Part shown: in pieces, positions 27,432 to 37,100 of the stretch
Numbering within the stretch: the stretch's first letter is position 1
Layout of the letters: every line of letters starts with the position of its first letter
Assembly (NCBI GenBank): GCA_029688995.1
Contig: JARULA010000009.1
Span: 1 to 64,000 of the forward strand
Direction of reading: 5' to 3'
DNA length: 64,000 nucleotides
DNA from: Marinilabiliaceae bacterium ANBcel2
GTDB lineage: Bacteria > Bacteroidota > Bacteroidia > Bacteroidales > Marinilabiliaceae
Notes under the pieces: model-generated
Told to the model about the DNA's origin: nothing
The model's database searches: none
The model's input: the letters and a program-made list of their open reading frames with translations, nothing else
Translations under genes and position numbers: made by a program

Positions 27432-28634
27432 ATGAAACAGATTAAGATTATTTTAGCGATGATGCCATTTATTTTTTTTGCATCATGTAGTGACGATGAT
27501 GATAAAGTCGCAATGACCGAATTCTTGGTAAGTGTAGTAATGCCTGATGTAATGGGTGATAGTGTAACACCCGAAGGATTATCTGTTGAATTAACCAACA
27601 TGGGTAATGGGCGAGAGACTATCGGAGAGGTTGATGATACAGGTAGTTATACCGTTACAATTGAAGAGGGTGTATATGAAATTGTTGTTTCAGGTGAAAA
27701 GAGTTACACCTCACAAATAGGCGAAGATCAATTTGAACAAACCGTAACAGTAACCGGATTAGCTGAAAATATTAGTATATCGGGTAACTGGGATGAAAAA
27801 GAGATTGCTCTGTTTATAGCGCCATCAAATCAGGGATGGGTTTTTAAAGAGTTATATGTAACGGGTTCACAAACGCCCGAGGGAAGAATGTATTATAAGG
27901 ATAAATATTTTGAAATATATAATAATACCAATGAGGTTTTATATGCCGATGGTATTTCTATAGGAGAATCAGATCATACCACATCATCAGATATAAATCC
28001 CTGGGCTGATATAATCGATGATTATTTTGTTACTCACGTTGTTTATACAATACCCGGTGATGGTACAGAGGTTCCTGTTAATCCCGGAGAAAGTTTAATA
28101 ATTGCCGACATTGGTATTGACCATACTCAGGATAATCCCAATGCAATAGACCTTTCTTTTGCCGATTTTGAGTGGTACGATGATCATCCTTTAGATGTTG
28201 ACGTACCCGATGTGCCAAATATGATAAAATATTTTAGTAGTTCAGCATCAATTTGGACACCTCATAATCGCGGTTTTAAATCGTATGTTATTTTTAGATA
28301 TGATGAGGGATCAATGGAAGAGTATATGGATAATTATATGGTAGAGAGAGTCGCCCCCAGCGGTTCAACTCTTATCAGGTACAAAGTTCCAAACTCTATC
28401 ATTCTCGATGCTGTAGAGATGGGCACTCCATCCGATTTTTCAAGTAAAGCATTAAGTCCCGCTTTAGATTTAAGTTATATAAATTGTGGTGATGGTGATG
28501 AATCGCGCTTTGGAAAAGTTGTACGCAGGCGTGTTCAGTCTCGAGAAAATGGCAGAGTTATCTATCAGGATACGAATAATTCGGCAGTTGATTTTCATAG
28601 TACCGTAGAACCACAGCCCGGAGTTATTGAATAA
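27432..28634 (+). CDS. DUF4876 family lipoprotein
   Basis: This 400-residue lipoprotein has a signal and lipobox (FASC, Cys19) followed by SDDDD. An N-terminal beta-sandwich resembling a carboxypeptidase-regulatory fold (about 30-120) is followed by a larger domain typical of DUF4876: FKELYVTGSQTPEGRMYYKDKYFEIYNNT and PVNPGESLIIADIGIDH resemble a lamin-tail-like beta fold. Near the end, PALDLSYINCGDGDESRFGKVVRRR carries one of only two mature cysteines. The gene lies 55 nt after the TonB receptor and 12 nt before a barrel protein, an arrangement that recurs for this family in Bacteroidota. It is probably a surface or periplasmic partner of the receptor. No function is established. Confidence 0.8.
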   Translation: MKQIKIILAMMPFIFFASCSDDDDKVAMTEFLVSVVMPDVMGDSVTPEGLSVELTNMGNGRETIGEVDDTGSYTVTIEEGVYEIVVSGEKSYTSQIGEDQFEQTVTVTGLAENISISGNWDEKEIALFIAPSNQGWVFKELYVTGSQTPEGRMYYKDKYFEIYNNTNEVLYADGISIGESDHTTSSDINPWADIIDDYFVTHVVYTIPGDGTEVPVNPGESLIIADIGIDHTQDNPNAIDLSFADFEWYDDHPLDVDVPDVPNMIKYFSSSASIWTPHNRGFKSYVIFRYDEGSMEEYMDNYMVERVAPSGSTLIRYKVPNSIILDAVEMGTPSDFSSKALSPALDLSYINCGDGDESRFGKVVRRRVQSRENGRVIYQDTNNSAVDFHSTVEPQPGVIE

Positions 28635-28646
28635 TACTTTTAAGAT

Positions 28647-30170
28647 ATGTTATATCGAATTGTTTTGATAGCATTAATATTTAACCTTAGCCATACAAAG
28701 ATGTCGGGAGGGGAGAGCAACTCTCTTCTTTCCCGATATTATCAATGGTATAGCGATGAAAACATTCTATTTTTTTCTGTAGAGAATAATCCTGCTATCA
28801 GACAATATATTCCTTTAAATCACTTTAATATATTGTCGGGAAATTTTTCATCTCGTAATAGTAACACTCTTCATTATACTTTTAAAGGAGATAAAAACAG
28901 ACAGTATTACGGAAATGCCGAAGGCTTTTTTAAAGATGAACAAACCTCACTTTATGGTTCTGCACAATATATTAACGGGCGAACTCAAAATATTAGATGG
29001 AGTTCAGTTGCCGACCCCGAAAGGATTGGGCCATATCATGCAGCTGACAGTACTTATAGGGATAACGATTTTGAAACTTATCTGCTAAATGGCGCTATAA
29101 CCTGGCAATTATTTTCAGGAGTTTCTGGTATTTCCGGGAGTTATCGTGCCGAAAGTCGTTATAGCACTAAAGATCCTCGAAACCGCACCGTAGTATCAGA
29201 TTTTGATATTTCTAAAGGATGGGCTGGTAAGATAATGGATGAATATTTGCTCGGATTATCATTTAAGTATGGTACTTATACACAAGATTTATCAATTACC
29301 AGTTCGCAATCCGATCGTAAAGATATGTTCTATTTTATGTATGGATATGGTATGTATAATAAATCGGTATCAGGAACCAGCCGAAATTACTCTACAGCTT
29401 ATTCAGGTAATAGTTATCTTGTTTCAGCTCAGATTTTACCTTTAAAAGAGAGTGGCTTCTTTTTTGATTTAAGTTTTGAGAAAGAGGTTATGGATGCCGA
29501 CTATCACCGAAGGCGACGTGGTCGTTTTATTACTTTTAATCAAAATCATTTAGCGGGATATCAATGGCAGCAAAATTTAACCAAACATAGAGTTGGATTA
29601 AACTATACCCATAATAAAGGCGATGGAACCGAGTATTATTATGAAACAGTTATAGTGGATGAGTCCACCATGACCTCCGAGATAAAACTTCTCTCTAAAG
29701 CAACAAAATATTTAAGAGACAAGCATGATTTCTCTTTTCAATATAATACCTGGCGCTCATTCGGAAATTATAAAATTAAACCATCGTTACAAAGTGGTAT
29801 AAAAAATTACTCATCTCAATATCGAACTACACCTTACAAAGAGGAAGTTAAACAGTGGTACACTACAGCTGCTCTTGGTTTATATCATATTACCGAATCA
29901 GCACTTTCGGGTGTGGATGTTTATTTATCGGGATTTTCTTCATATGAGGATGATCTTATAGTTCCTCATGATAACCGGTTTGTTGAAACAGTAATGGTTC
30001 CCGATCATGATTATCGCAGTGGAGATAGAATAGTTGCGGGGATTACCGCGCGATATGTTAAAAAAATGAATAATAATAATGCATGGCAGGTTTTATCCAG
30101 ATTCAACCTTGTTAATTCCAATGGGGAAACATCCGCAGGAGTTGATTTTACCATTGCCTATGTTTTGTGA
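28647..30170 (+). CDS. Outer-membrane beta-barrel protein (DUF6850-like)
   Basis: This 507-residue protein has an N-terminal signal (about 1-22). The mature sequence is made of amphipathic strands rich in Tyr, Ser, Arg and Gly (LHYTFKGDKNRQYYGNAEGFF, FSFQYNTWRSFGNYKIKP, SAGVDFTIAYVL). It has no plug domain, so it is a barrel but not a TonB receptor. The DUF6850 label is from memory of Bacteroidota proteins found beside DUF4876, and is less certain than the barrel fold. It lies 12 nt after the DUF4876 gene and 22 nt before an ABC ATPase. It could form a second outer-membrane route or assemble with the receptor. Confidence 0.7.
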   Translation: MLYRIVLIALIFNLSHTKMSGGESNSLLSRYYQWYSDENILFFSVENNPAIRQYIPLNHFNILSGNFSSRNSNTLHYTFKGDKNRQYYGNAEGFFKDEQTSLYGSAQYINGRTQNIRWSSVADPERIGPYHAADSTYRDNDFETYLLNGAITWQLFSGVSGISGSYRAESRYSTKDPRNRTVVSDFDISKGWAGKIMDEYLLGLSFKYGTYTQDLSITSSQSDRKDMFYFMYGYGMYNKSVSGTSRNYSTAYSGNSYLVSAQILPLKESGFFFDLSFEKEVMDADYHRRRRGRFITFNQNHLAGYQWQQNLTKHRVGLNYTHNKGDGTEYYYETVIVDESTMTSEIKLLSKATKYLRDKHDFSFQYNTWRSFGNYKIKPSLQSGIKNYSSQYRTTPYKEEVKQWYTTAALGLYHITESALSGVDVYLSGFSSYEDDLIVPHDNRFVETVMVPDHDYRSGDRIVAGITARYVKKMNNNNAWQVLSRFNLVNSNGETSAGVDFTIAYVL

Positions 30171-30192
30171 TTATTGATAATATTAATTAAAT

Positions 30193-31071
30193 ATGGATAC
30201 AGTTATTGAATGTCGTAATTTAACTCACTATTACGGTAACAGATGCATTTATGAAAACCTTAATTTTTCTATTCCACAAGGTAGAATAGTTGGTCTTTTG
30301 GGCAAAAACGGAACGGGAAAAACCACAACCATTAATATTTTGAATGGTTATTTGCAGCCCCGATCCGGAGAATGTTTAATGTTAGGCTATAGAGCAGGAA
30401 TGTTACCTCCCACTGTGAAGCAAAAAATAGCTCTGTTAATGGAAGGTCATGTTCAGTATTCATTTATGAATATTGGTCAAATAGAGAAATTTTATTCTGC
30501 ATTTTACCCTAAGTGGGATAAGGCGCCTTTTTATGAACTAATGAGCAAATTAAAAATAGCTCCTTCTCAAAGAATTTCTAAAATGTCTTGCGGACAGCGA
30601 TCTCAGGTTGCATTAGGTATTGTGTTGGCACAAAATTCTGATCTGTTAATTTTGGATGATTTTTCTATGGGCCTTGATCCAGGCTATCGACGTTTGTTTG
30701 TAGATTATTTAAGCGAGTATGCACGCTCTCAAAACAAAACAGTTTTTGTTACTTCCCATATTATACAGGATATGGAACGTTTAATTGATGACTGTTTAAT
30801 ACTTGATTACGGTAAATTGCTCCTTCAGCAATCTGTTCAACAATTTCTTAGCGAATTTAAAAGATATCGTCTGGTAAGCTCTCAGGAGCCTGATTGGAGA
30901 GATATGCCTGTTGTTCATCCCGAAAAAATCAGAGATAAAATAGAGTTCTATTCAACATCCGACAAAAAAACTTTATCTGCTTGCTTATCACGTCAAAATA
31001 TTAACAACCAACTTGTTGAAGAGTCATTAACACTTGAAGAAGCTTTTATTGGTTTAACAGGGAAATATTAA
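30193..31071 (+). CDS. ABC transporter ATP-binding protein with atypical signature and Walker B
   Basis: This 292-residue cytoplasmic ATPase drives the membrane protein encoded 4 nt downstream. Walker A is GKNGTGKT (37-44), the Q-loop region is around 79-95, the signature reads MSCGQRSQ (131-138) instead of LSGGQ, and Walker B is LLILDDFSMGLDP, so the usual catalytic Glu is Asp156. The H-loop is His189 (VTSHI). The type resembles YtrB/EcsA-like two-gene ABC systems, which act as exporters or membrane remodellers rather than binding-protein importers; no substrate-binding protein gene is present. The Asp for Glu change may slow hydrolysis. Its operon position links it to a metal-uptake-like receptor system. 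Confidence 0.88.
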   Translation: MDTVIECRNLTHYYGNRCIYENLNFSIPQGRIVGLLGKNGTGKTTTINILNGYLQPRSGECLMLGYRAGMLPPTVKQKIALLMEGHVQYSFMNIGQIEKFYSAFYPKWDKAPFYELMSKLKIAPSQRISKMSCGQRSQVALGIVLAQNSDLLILDDFSMGLDPGYRRLFVDYLSEYARSQNKTVFVTSHIIQDMERLIDDCLILDYGKLLLQQSVQQFLSEFKRYRLVSSQEPDWRDMPVVHPEKIRDKIEFYSTSDKKTLSACLSRQNINNQLVEESLTLEEAFIGLTGKY

Positions 31072-31075
31072 AATT

Positions 31076-31744
31076 ATGATAAAATCACTATTATATAAAG
31101 AATGGATAAAAACCAGATGGTTTCTCCTTGCAATAGCTATAGCCGGGGCAATAATTGAGATATATATGTTTTTGCGTGTTGGCAGGTCTATTCGACTTGT
31201 TGGTGCAGAACATATTTGGGATGTAGTAGTTAATCGCGATCAGTTTCTTTTTTATCACATTAAATACTTTCCTTTGGCAGCCGGAATAGTATTAGGGTTA
31301 TCACAATTTATACCCGAAGTTATAGATAAGCGAATTAAACTAACATTTCATTTACCGCTTCCCGAAAAAACTATTACATCAGTAATGACAGGATATGGTT
31401 TTACTGTTTTGCTGGCACTATTTTTAATTCAGTACGTATCTCTTTTAGCCGGTATAAGATCTCTTTTTGCTTTTGAGATTACTGTTACAGCAGCTTTAAC
31501 ACTTTTGCCCTGGTTTGTTGCAGGAATTTGTGCTTACCTGGCATGCGTTTTTGTTTGTGTAGAGCCATCATGGCGAATGAGGATACCCAATTTTTTAATA
31601 GGTGTAGCTATAATACGAACACTCTTTATTTCTGGTTTTCCCGGTGCATATATTAAGATGTCGCTATTTATGATAGCCATAACAGTTATGTTTACACTTT
31701 TTTTATGGTTATCGGTTTATCGTTTAAAAATTGGTCGACAATAA
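31076..31744 (+). CDS. ABC transporter-associated integral membrane protein
   Basis: This 222-residue protein has about six hydrophobic segments (near 14-33, 60-78, 100-122, 130-155, 165-180 and 190-215). It starts MIKSLLYKEWIKTRWF, a pattern usual for ABC-2-type permease subunits. It lies 4 nt behind the ABC ATPase gene and is almost certainly its membrane partner. It is short for an ABC-2 permease, and the DUF4857 protein encoded next also has membrane helices, so the full transporter may combine both. No substrate clue is visible. Confidence 0.78.
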   Translation: MIKSLLYKEWIKTRWFLLAIAIAGAIIEIYMFLRVGRSIRLVGAEHIWDVVVNRDQFLFYHIKYFPLAAGIVLGLSQFIPEVIDKRIKLTFHLPLPEKTITSVMTGYGFTVLLALFLIQYVSLLAGIRSLFAFEITVTAALTLLPWFVAGICAYLACVFVCVEPSWRMRIPNFLIGVAIIRTLFISGFPGAYIKMSLFMIAITVMFTLFLWLSVYRLKIGRQ

Positions 31745-31784
31745 AGAGTGGGTTACAGTAAAAAATATAAAATAGAAAAATTCG

Positions 31785-33002
31785 ATGAAGACAATTAAAG
31801 CCATATTAATAGTTATTACAACCCTTATATTTGCCTGGGTATTGCCATGGATATATGATCTATCTACCGATACTCCTCAAAACTATCCCTTTACCTATTA
31901 TAGCAGTGTTGCTGAGACCTTTGGCATGAGAAAAAATATAGATGGAGAAACAGTTTTAAAGGATGACAGGGGAAATGAATATTCCGAAGCACAGTTTGAT
32001 TCCATATTGCCAATGTTATATTACAGGCAGTTAGCACGCGACGGACATCTGCCAGATTCATTACACGGTGTAGATATTTCTCAAAGATTACTCTCTAATG
32101 AAAGCTTTGTTTTTAGGTATCGACCAAGAGACAAAAACAGTCCGTCCATCCCTCTCTACACCCTTATAGAATCGATGCCGCGTCGTGTTGATCTGGAGAT
32201 GCCGGGTGATATGTTTAGGTTAGATGATGAAATTCAGTTCATTAAACCCGAAACCAATACTGTAGATTGGGATAAAAGCTCCTATTTTAACGAGATGCTG
32301 AATCGGCGTGGTTTTGTTTGGCCTGCAAATATAGTTGCAGGAAACCCCACAACACGTAAATCTTATGACGAAGGATATTTAATTACCGATAATAACCATA
32401 ATCTTTATCATTTTAAAATGGTAAATAGTCGTCCCTATCTTCAAAACATTGAGCTTTGCGAAGATGTTATTCCTGTATGGTTAGAGGTTACCGAATATCG
32501 CTCACGTAACTATTACGGCTTTGTTATCTCTCAGGATGGTCGTTTGTTTGTAATTCATACAGGAGGATACCGTGTAGAGGAGATACCGGTGCCATCCTTT
32601 AATCCGCAAACCGATAATCTTTTAATAATGGGTAACCTCTTTTACTGGAACATTCAGGTTACCACTGCAAATAAAAGAACAATTTATGCTGTATGCTCAA
32701 ACAGTTATGATCGGGTAAATTCCATCACATTTGATGCACCCGATAGTAGTGATAATGTAAAAAAAGGGTTATTCCCTTTTGAAATATCTTTTACATCTTC
32801 TAATGATGCATATGTATATCCGCGAGTTCAATTTTTTGGGTTTTACTATTTAGCTCTCTCCCTGTTATTAGCTTTAGGTTATATAGTTTTTACAAAGCGA
32901 GCAAATCGTGCGATTGACTATTTTTCTCTAATTTTAATTGCTCTAACAGGTTTTATTGGTGTTGCATCAGTCTTAACAGTAGGTGATTTAAAACATGTTT
33001 AA
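31785..33002 (+). CDS. DUF4857 domain membrane protein
   Basis: This 405-residue protein has one N-terminal transmembrane helix (about 5-25). A large non-cytoplasmic domain (about 30-345) contains propeller-like stretches (EGYLITDNNHNLYHFKMVN, ISQDGRLFVIHTGGYRVEEIPVP). Two helices close the C-terminus (about 350-370 and 378-398). The overall plan and the early SSVAETFGMRKNIDGETVLKDDRGNEYSE-type region (positions about 40-68) fit DUF4857. In Bacteroidota this family occurs beside the same ABC pair. It may be the extracytoplasmic part of that transporter, interacting with periplasmic cargo. Its role has not been established. It starts 40 nt after the permease gene. Confidence 0.78.
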   Translation: MKTIKAILIVITTLIFAWVLPWIYDLSTDTPQNYPFTYYSSVAETFGMRKNIDGETVLKDDRGNEYSEAQFDSILPMLYYRQLARDGHLPDSLHGVDISQRLLSNESFVFRYRPRDKNSPSIPLYTLIESMPRRVDLEMPGDMFRLDDEIQFIKPETNTVDWDKSSYFNEMLNRRGFVWPANIVAGNPTTRKSYDEGYLITDNNHNLYHFKMVNSRPYLQNIELCEDVIPVWLEVTEYRSRNYYGFVISQDGRLFVIHTGGYRVEEIPVPSFNPQTDNLLIMGNLFYWNIQVTTANKRTIYAVCSNSYDRVNSITFDAPDSSDNVKKGLFPFEISFTSSNDAYVYPRVQFFGFYYLALSLLLALGYIVFTKRANRAIDYFSLILIALTGFIGVASVLTVGDLKHV

Positions 33003-33063
33003 TAAACTATTATTTACTATATCTACAAAAAAAATGAATAAGTTAAATTTAAAATTAAATAAA

Positions 33064-33606
33064 ATGAAGTGTTCAGTTTTAATAATTGTATTTACTGTAA
33101 TGTTATCAGGTTGTACAAGTTGTGGCAGTTCTGGAAGTCCGGATGATTTTGTTGAGCGAGAACCTGCTGTTGATGTTGAAAGTGCAATAACCATTTCACA
33201 GTTAATGGATATGGCCTCAGATAATGTAGGAGAGGAGGTTATTATTGAAGGTGTAATTACCCATGTTTGCCGTCATTCAGGAAAAAGATGTTTTATCAAC
33301 GATACTTCAACCGATACATCAATTAGAGTTGAAGCCAAAGGTAACATAGGAGGATTTTACTCTGAGCTTAAAGGCAACAAAGTTGTGATAAAAGGGTCAA
33401 TAAACGAGAATCGTTTGTCCGAAGAGTATATCGATGAGTGGGAGCAAAAAACCCTTGAAGAGCAGCAACAAGCCGAGGTCGATCAAAATCAGTGTAGTGC
33501 CGAACTGGCCAATATTGAACAGATGCGAAACTGGATGGCAGCCAATGATAAAAACTTTTATTCTGTTTTTTTTATTGAAGGAGTTGATTACGAAATAGTT
33601 GAATAA
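33064..33606 (+). CDS. OB-fold lipoprotein of unknown function
   Basis: This 180-residue lipoprotein starts at the ATG at 33064, which gives a clean signal and lipobox (LSGC, Cys17). In-frame starts at 32995 and 33034 would add a Lys/Asn-rich extension. The mature part has an OB-fold-like core (ITISQLMDMASDNVGEEVIIEGVITHV, then VCRHSGKRCFI and SIRVEAKGNIGGF). The paired cysteines and His of HVCRHSGKRC could bind metal or form a redox pair. A charged helix and a final Cys-containing helix follow. Its stop codon overlaps the ATG of the PepSY gene by one base, so the two are translationally coupled. It is probably periplasmic; a role in metal handling is inference. Confidence 0.72.
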   Translation: MKCSVLIIVFTVMLSGCTSCGSSGSPDDFVEREPAVDVESAITISQLMDMASDNVGEEVIIEGVITHVCRHSGKRCFINDTSTDTSIRVEAKGNIGGFYSELKGNKVVIKGSINENRLSEEYIDEWEQKTLEEQQQAEVDQNQCSAELANIEQMRNWMAANDKNFYSVFFIEGVDYEIVE

Positions 33607-34136
33607 TGAAAAAAAAGAATAAAGTAAGATTGTGGTTACGTCGTCTTCATCGAGATGCAGGTTACTTTGTAGTGGGTATCACCTTAGTTTATGCCTTGTC
33701 AGGAATATTTCTGCATCATAAAATGGCAGTTAAAACCACTGTTGGAGAAATAGATTTCACAGATTCATTAACACAAGAAGATCTTGCAGCAAAGTGGGAG
33801 GTAAAAACTGATCAACCATCTATTACATACTCCGATGAACGAACAACTGTTATACATTTTTATTTCCCCGGAGGTATGGGGGAGTATAACAAATTGACTG
33901 GGTTAGCAACTTATGAAACATTTAGGGATCGCCCTGTAATGAAATTTATGAGTCAGTTGCATGAAAATCAGGTTAAAGGATGGGGTTATGTTGCCGATTC
34001 TTATGCAGTAATTTTAATATTTTTAGCCATATCAGGACTATTTATAGTCCCCGGTAAAAACGGATTTTTACAACGGGGTATTTGGTGGTTTAGTGCAGGC
34101 GTCCTGGTAGTTCTTTTATTTGCGTTTATATACTAA
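33606..34136 (+). CDS. PepSY-associated transmembrane protein
   Basis: This 176-residue inner-membrane protein has the PepSY-associated TM start RLHRDAGYFVVGITLVYALSGIFLHH (residues about 13-38), with His at both ends of the first helix. A periplasmic segment of about 90 residues and two further helices follow (about 128-147 and 157-176). Related proteins (including the C-terminal part of FoxB-type and XusC-type proteins) reduce or help release iron from chelates at the inner membrane. That fits a metal-uptake operon. It is shorter than typical PepSY proteins of about 350-500 residues and holds only one PepSY-like unit. Its last 21 bp overlap the convergent CusA-like gene. Confidence 0.78.
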   Translation: MKKKNKVRLWLRRLHRDAGYFVVGITLVYALSGIFLHHKMAVKTTVGEIDFTDSLTQEDLAAKWEVKTDQPSITYSDERTTVIHFYFPGGMGEYNKLTGLATYETFRDRPVMKFMSQLHENQVKGWGYVADSYAVILIFLAISGLFIVPGKNGFLQRGIWWFSAGVLVVLLFAFIY

Positions 34137-37100
34137 TAGATAAAGTGTTGGCAAAACAAGTAAGGTGGCAGCCGGAGCTGTCATCATACTTGCCACTACT
34201 ACCTGTGCAAGAGGTTGTTGTGTTTCTGATCCAATTCCTGTAGATATAGCAGCCGGGAATAACCCTATACCGGCTGCCATTGCAATCATCATTACAGCCC
34301 TTAAACGCAGCTTAGAACCTTCGGTTACAGCATCTATAAGAGACTTCCCATCTTTTCTTAGTTTATTTATAAAACTTACCAGTATTACCCCATTTAGGAC
34401 CACTTCGCCTAAAACACAAATAAATCCTACTGTTGCCGAAATACTAAAATCGGTGCCCGTTATAATCAAAATAAGTACTCCTCCTATCATTGCAAAGGGT
34501 ACCGAAGCAAGTACCAGTAAACAATCTCTTAAATTTCTAAAATGAATATAGAGCAGAAAAACTATTAGAATTATTGAGAGAGGAATAACTACTATTAATC
34601 TGTCAATAGCATCTTGCAGTTGTTGAAACTCTCCGGCCCACTCCATTCGGTAGCCCGTTGGTAAATCCACCTGCTCCAGTATGCTTGCTTCTGCTTCGTT
34701 TACAGTGCCTTGCAAATCTCTTCCTCTTACGCTAAAGGCAATAGGAATATATCTTGCATTACCTTCTCTGTAAATAAATGATGCTCCCGATTGAGTATAT
34801 ACTTTTGCAACCTCTTTAAGAGGTATATATCCCGCACCTGTGGATACAGGAATATTTTTAATTTCTTCTTTAGTAGTACGAAATTCGGGCAGAGTTCTAA
34901 CAACAACATCAAAACGGCGATCCCCGTCTAATCTTTGAGTTACAGCTTCTCCTCCTACAGCAGCCTGCACAATTTTATTTACATCCTTTGTAAGAACACC
35001 ATACCTGGCAGCGCGTTCACGATCTATTTCAACAAGCATATTAGGTTGTCCCAATTTTGTATAGATAGCAAGATCGGCAATTCCTTCAACCCCTTTCATT
35101 GTCTCTTCTATTTCGGCCGCTTTTATTTCAAGAGTTTCTAAATCCTCCCCAAATAATTTCACCACATTTTCTCCTCTTACACCTGCCATTGCTTCTTCTA
35201 CATTGTCCTGGATATTTTGGGAAAAACTAAAAGCAACACCAGATATTTGAGAAAGAGTGGTCTCAATTTCACTTATTAACTCCTCCTTATTTAACCCATC
35301 TCTCCACTCATTCATTGGTTTAAGATCAACAAACATATCAACATTAAACCAGCCTATAGCCTCGGTTCCTTCATCATCCTGTCCCAGCTGACTAACTACA
35401 GTTGTAACTTCAGGATGATTATCCAGTATTAACTCCCTCATCTCATCTACCAGCTTCTCCGATTTGGTAAAAGAGATGCTATTTGGCATAGTCGCTCTTA
35501 CCCATAAGTTACCCTCTTCTAACCGGGGCATAAATTCCCCACCTATAAAGGGAATTGTCGACAGGGTGCCTGCCAAAACAATAGAGCTTATTGCTAATGT
35601 AGCTTTAGGCCATTTTACACACTTATTAATAATGGGATTATACCCTGCTTTTAGCCATTTTACGATAAAGGTATCTTTACGTGACGATCTTCCTTTAAAG
35701 AAAAAGGCTGCACAGGCCGGAGAGTAGGTGAGAGATAGAAATAGAGCTGCAGCCAGTGCAAATCCATAAGTAATTGCAAGAGGCCCAAAAATTCTGCCCT
35801 CAACACCCTGCATGGTAAAAAGTGGTAAAAAAGCCACAATTATAATAGCAATCGAAAAAAATATTGGTCCGGCAACCTCCTTTGCTGCAGAGAGTATTGT
35901 ATCTTTTACGTTTGCATAACCTTTTACCTCTCTTCCTGATAAACGTCGATGGATATTCTCTACCATTATAACAGATGCATCAACAATAATTCCCAAATTT
36001 AAAGCACCCATCGAAATAAGATTAGCTGAATCTCCTCTAATAACCATCATTAAAAATGTTACAAGAAGAGATAGGGGTATTGAAATTGTTACTATCAGTG
36101 CCGCCTTATAATTCCCTAAAAAAGCCACCATTATAAATCCAACCAGCAATATTGCGGCGAGCAAAATATGTTGAACAGTATTTACTGTTACATTAACCAG
36201 CTCAGTGCGATCATAGTAGGGAACAATCTTCATCCCATCAGGGAGAATTCCTCCCTCATTAATCTCTTTTACTTTCTCTTGCACCTTTTCAAGAGTTGGT
36301 AGTGTGTTTTGTCCACGGTACATGTTAACAATTCCGGTAACAACATCGGAGTTATAATCTTTACCAACCTTTCCCAGTGGTACTTTTTGACCAATTTTTA
36401 CTTCCCCAAGCTGATGAACATATATAGCTGTTCCATCTCTCTCATCAACCATAACATTGGCAATATCATTAATAGAGCTAAACAAGCCAACCCCTCTTAC
36501 ATTGTAGCTTTGTTCTCCTATATTCAAATAGTTTCCCCCCACATTCGAATTGCTCAACTCTATTGCGTCCATTACATCCGATATAGAGACATTGTACGCA
36601 ATTAGCTTATTGGGGTCTATTTCAACATGGTACTCCTTAGTTGGTCCTCCAAATCCTACTACATCAATGATTCCGGGAACCTGTCTAAACTGTCTTTCTA
36701 CAATCCAATCCTGCGCTTCTTTAAGCTCCATGGTTGTATAACCTTCACCCACTAATTCATAGCGGTAAATTTCTCCCAGGGCTGACCACGGACTAAGTTC
36801 GGGAGATACATCATCGGGCAGATCTGCCATTTGCAGTCTGTTAATTACCTCCTGACGCGCTTTTTCATAATCAGTTCCCCATTCAAAATAGACTTTAATA
36901 TTAGATAATCCAAAAAGAGATATTGACCTTATCACATCAATACCACGTATTCCATTTAATTCAGTTTCAAGCGGCACAGTAATTTGACGCTCCATCTCTT
37001 CGGCCGACCATCCCGACTTTTGTACTATTACCTCTACCAATGGAGGAGTAGGATCGGGGTAGGCTTCTATATTTAATTTTGTGTAAGCCCATATTCCTAT

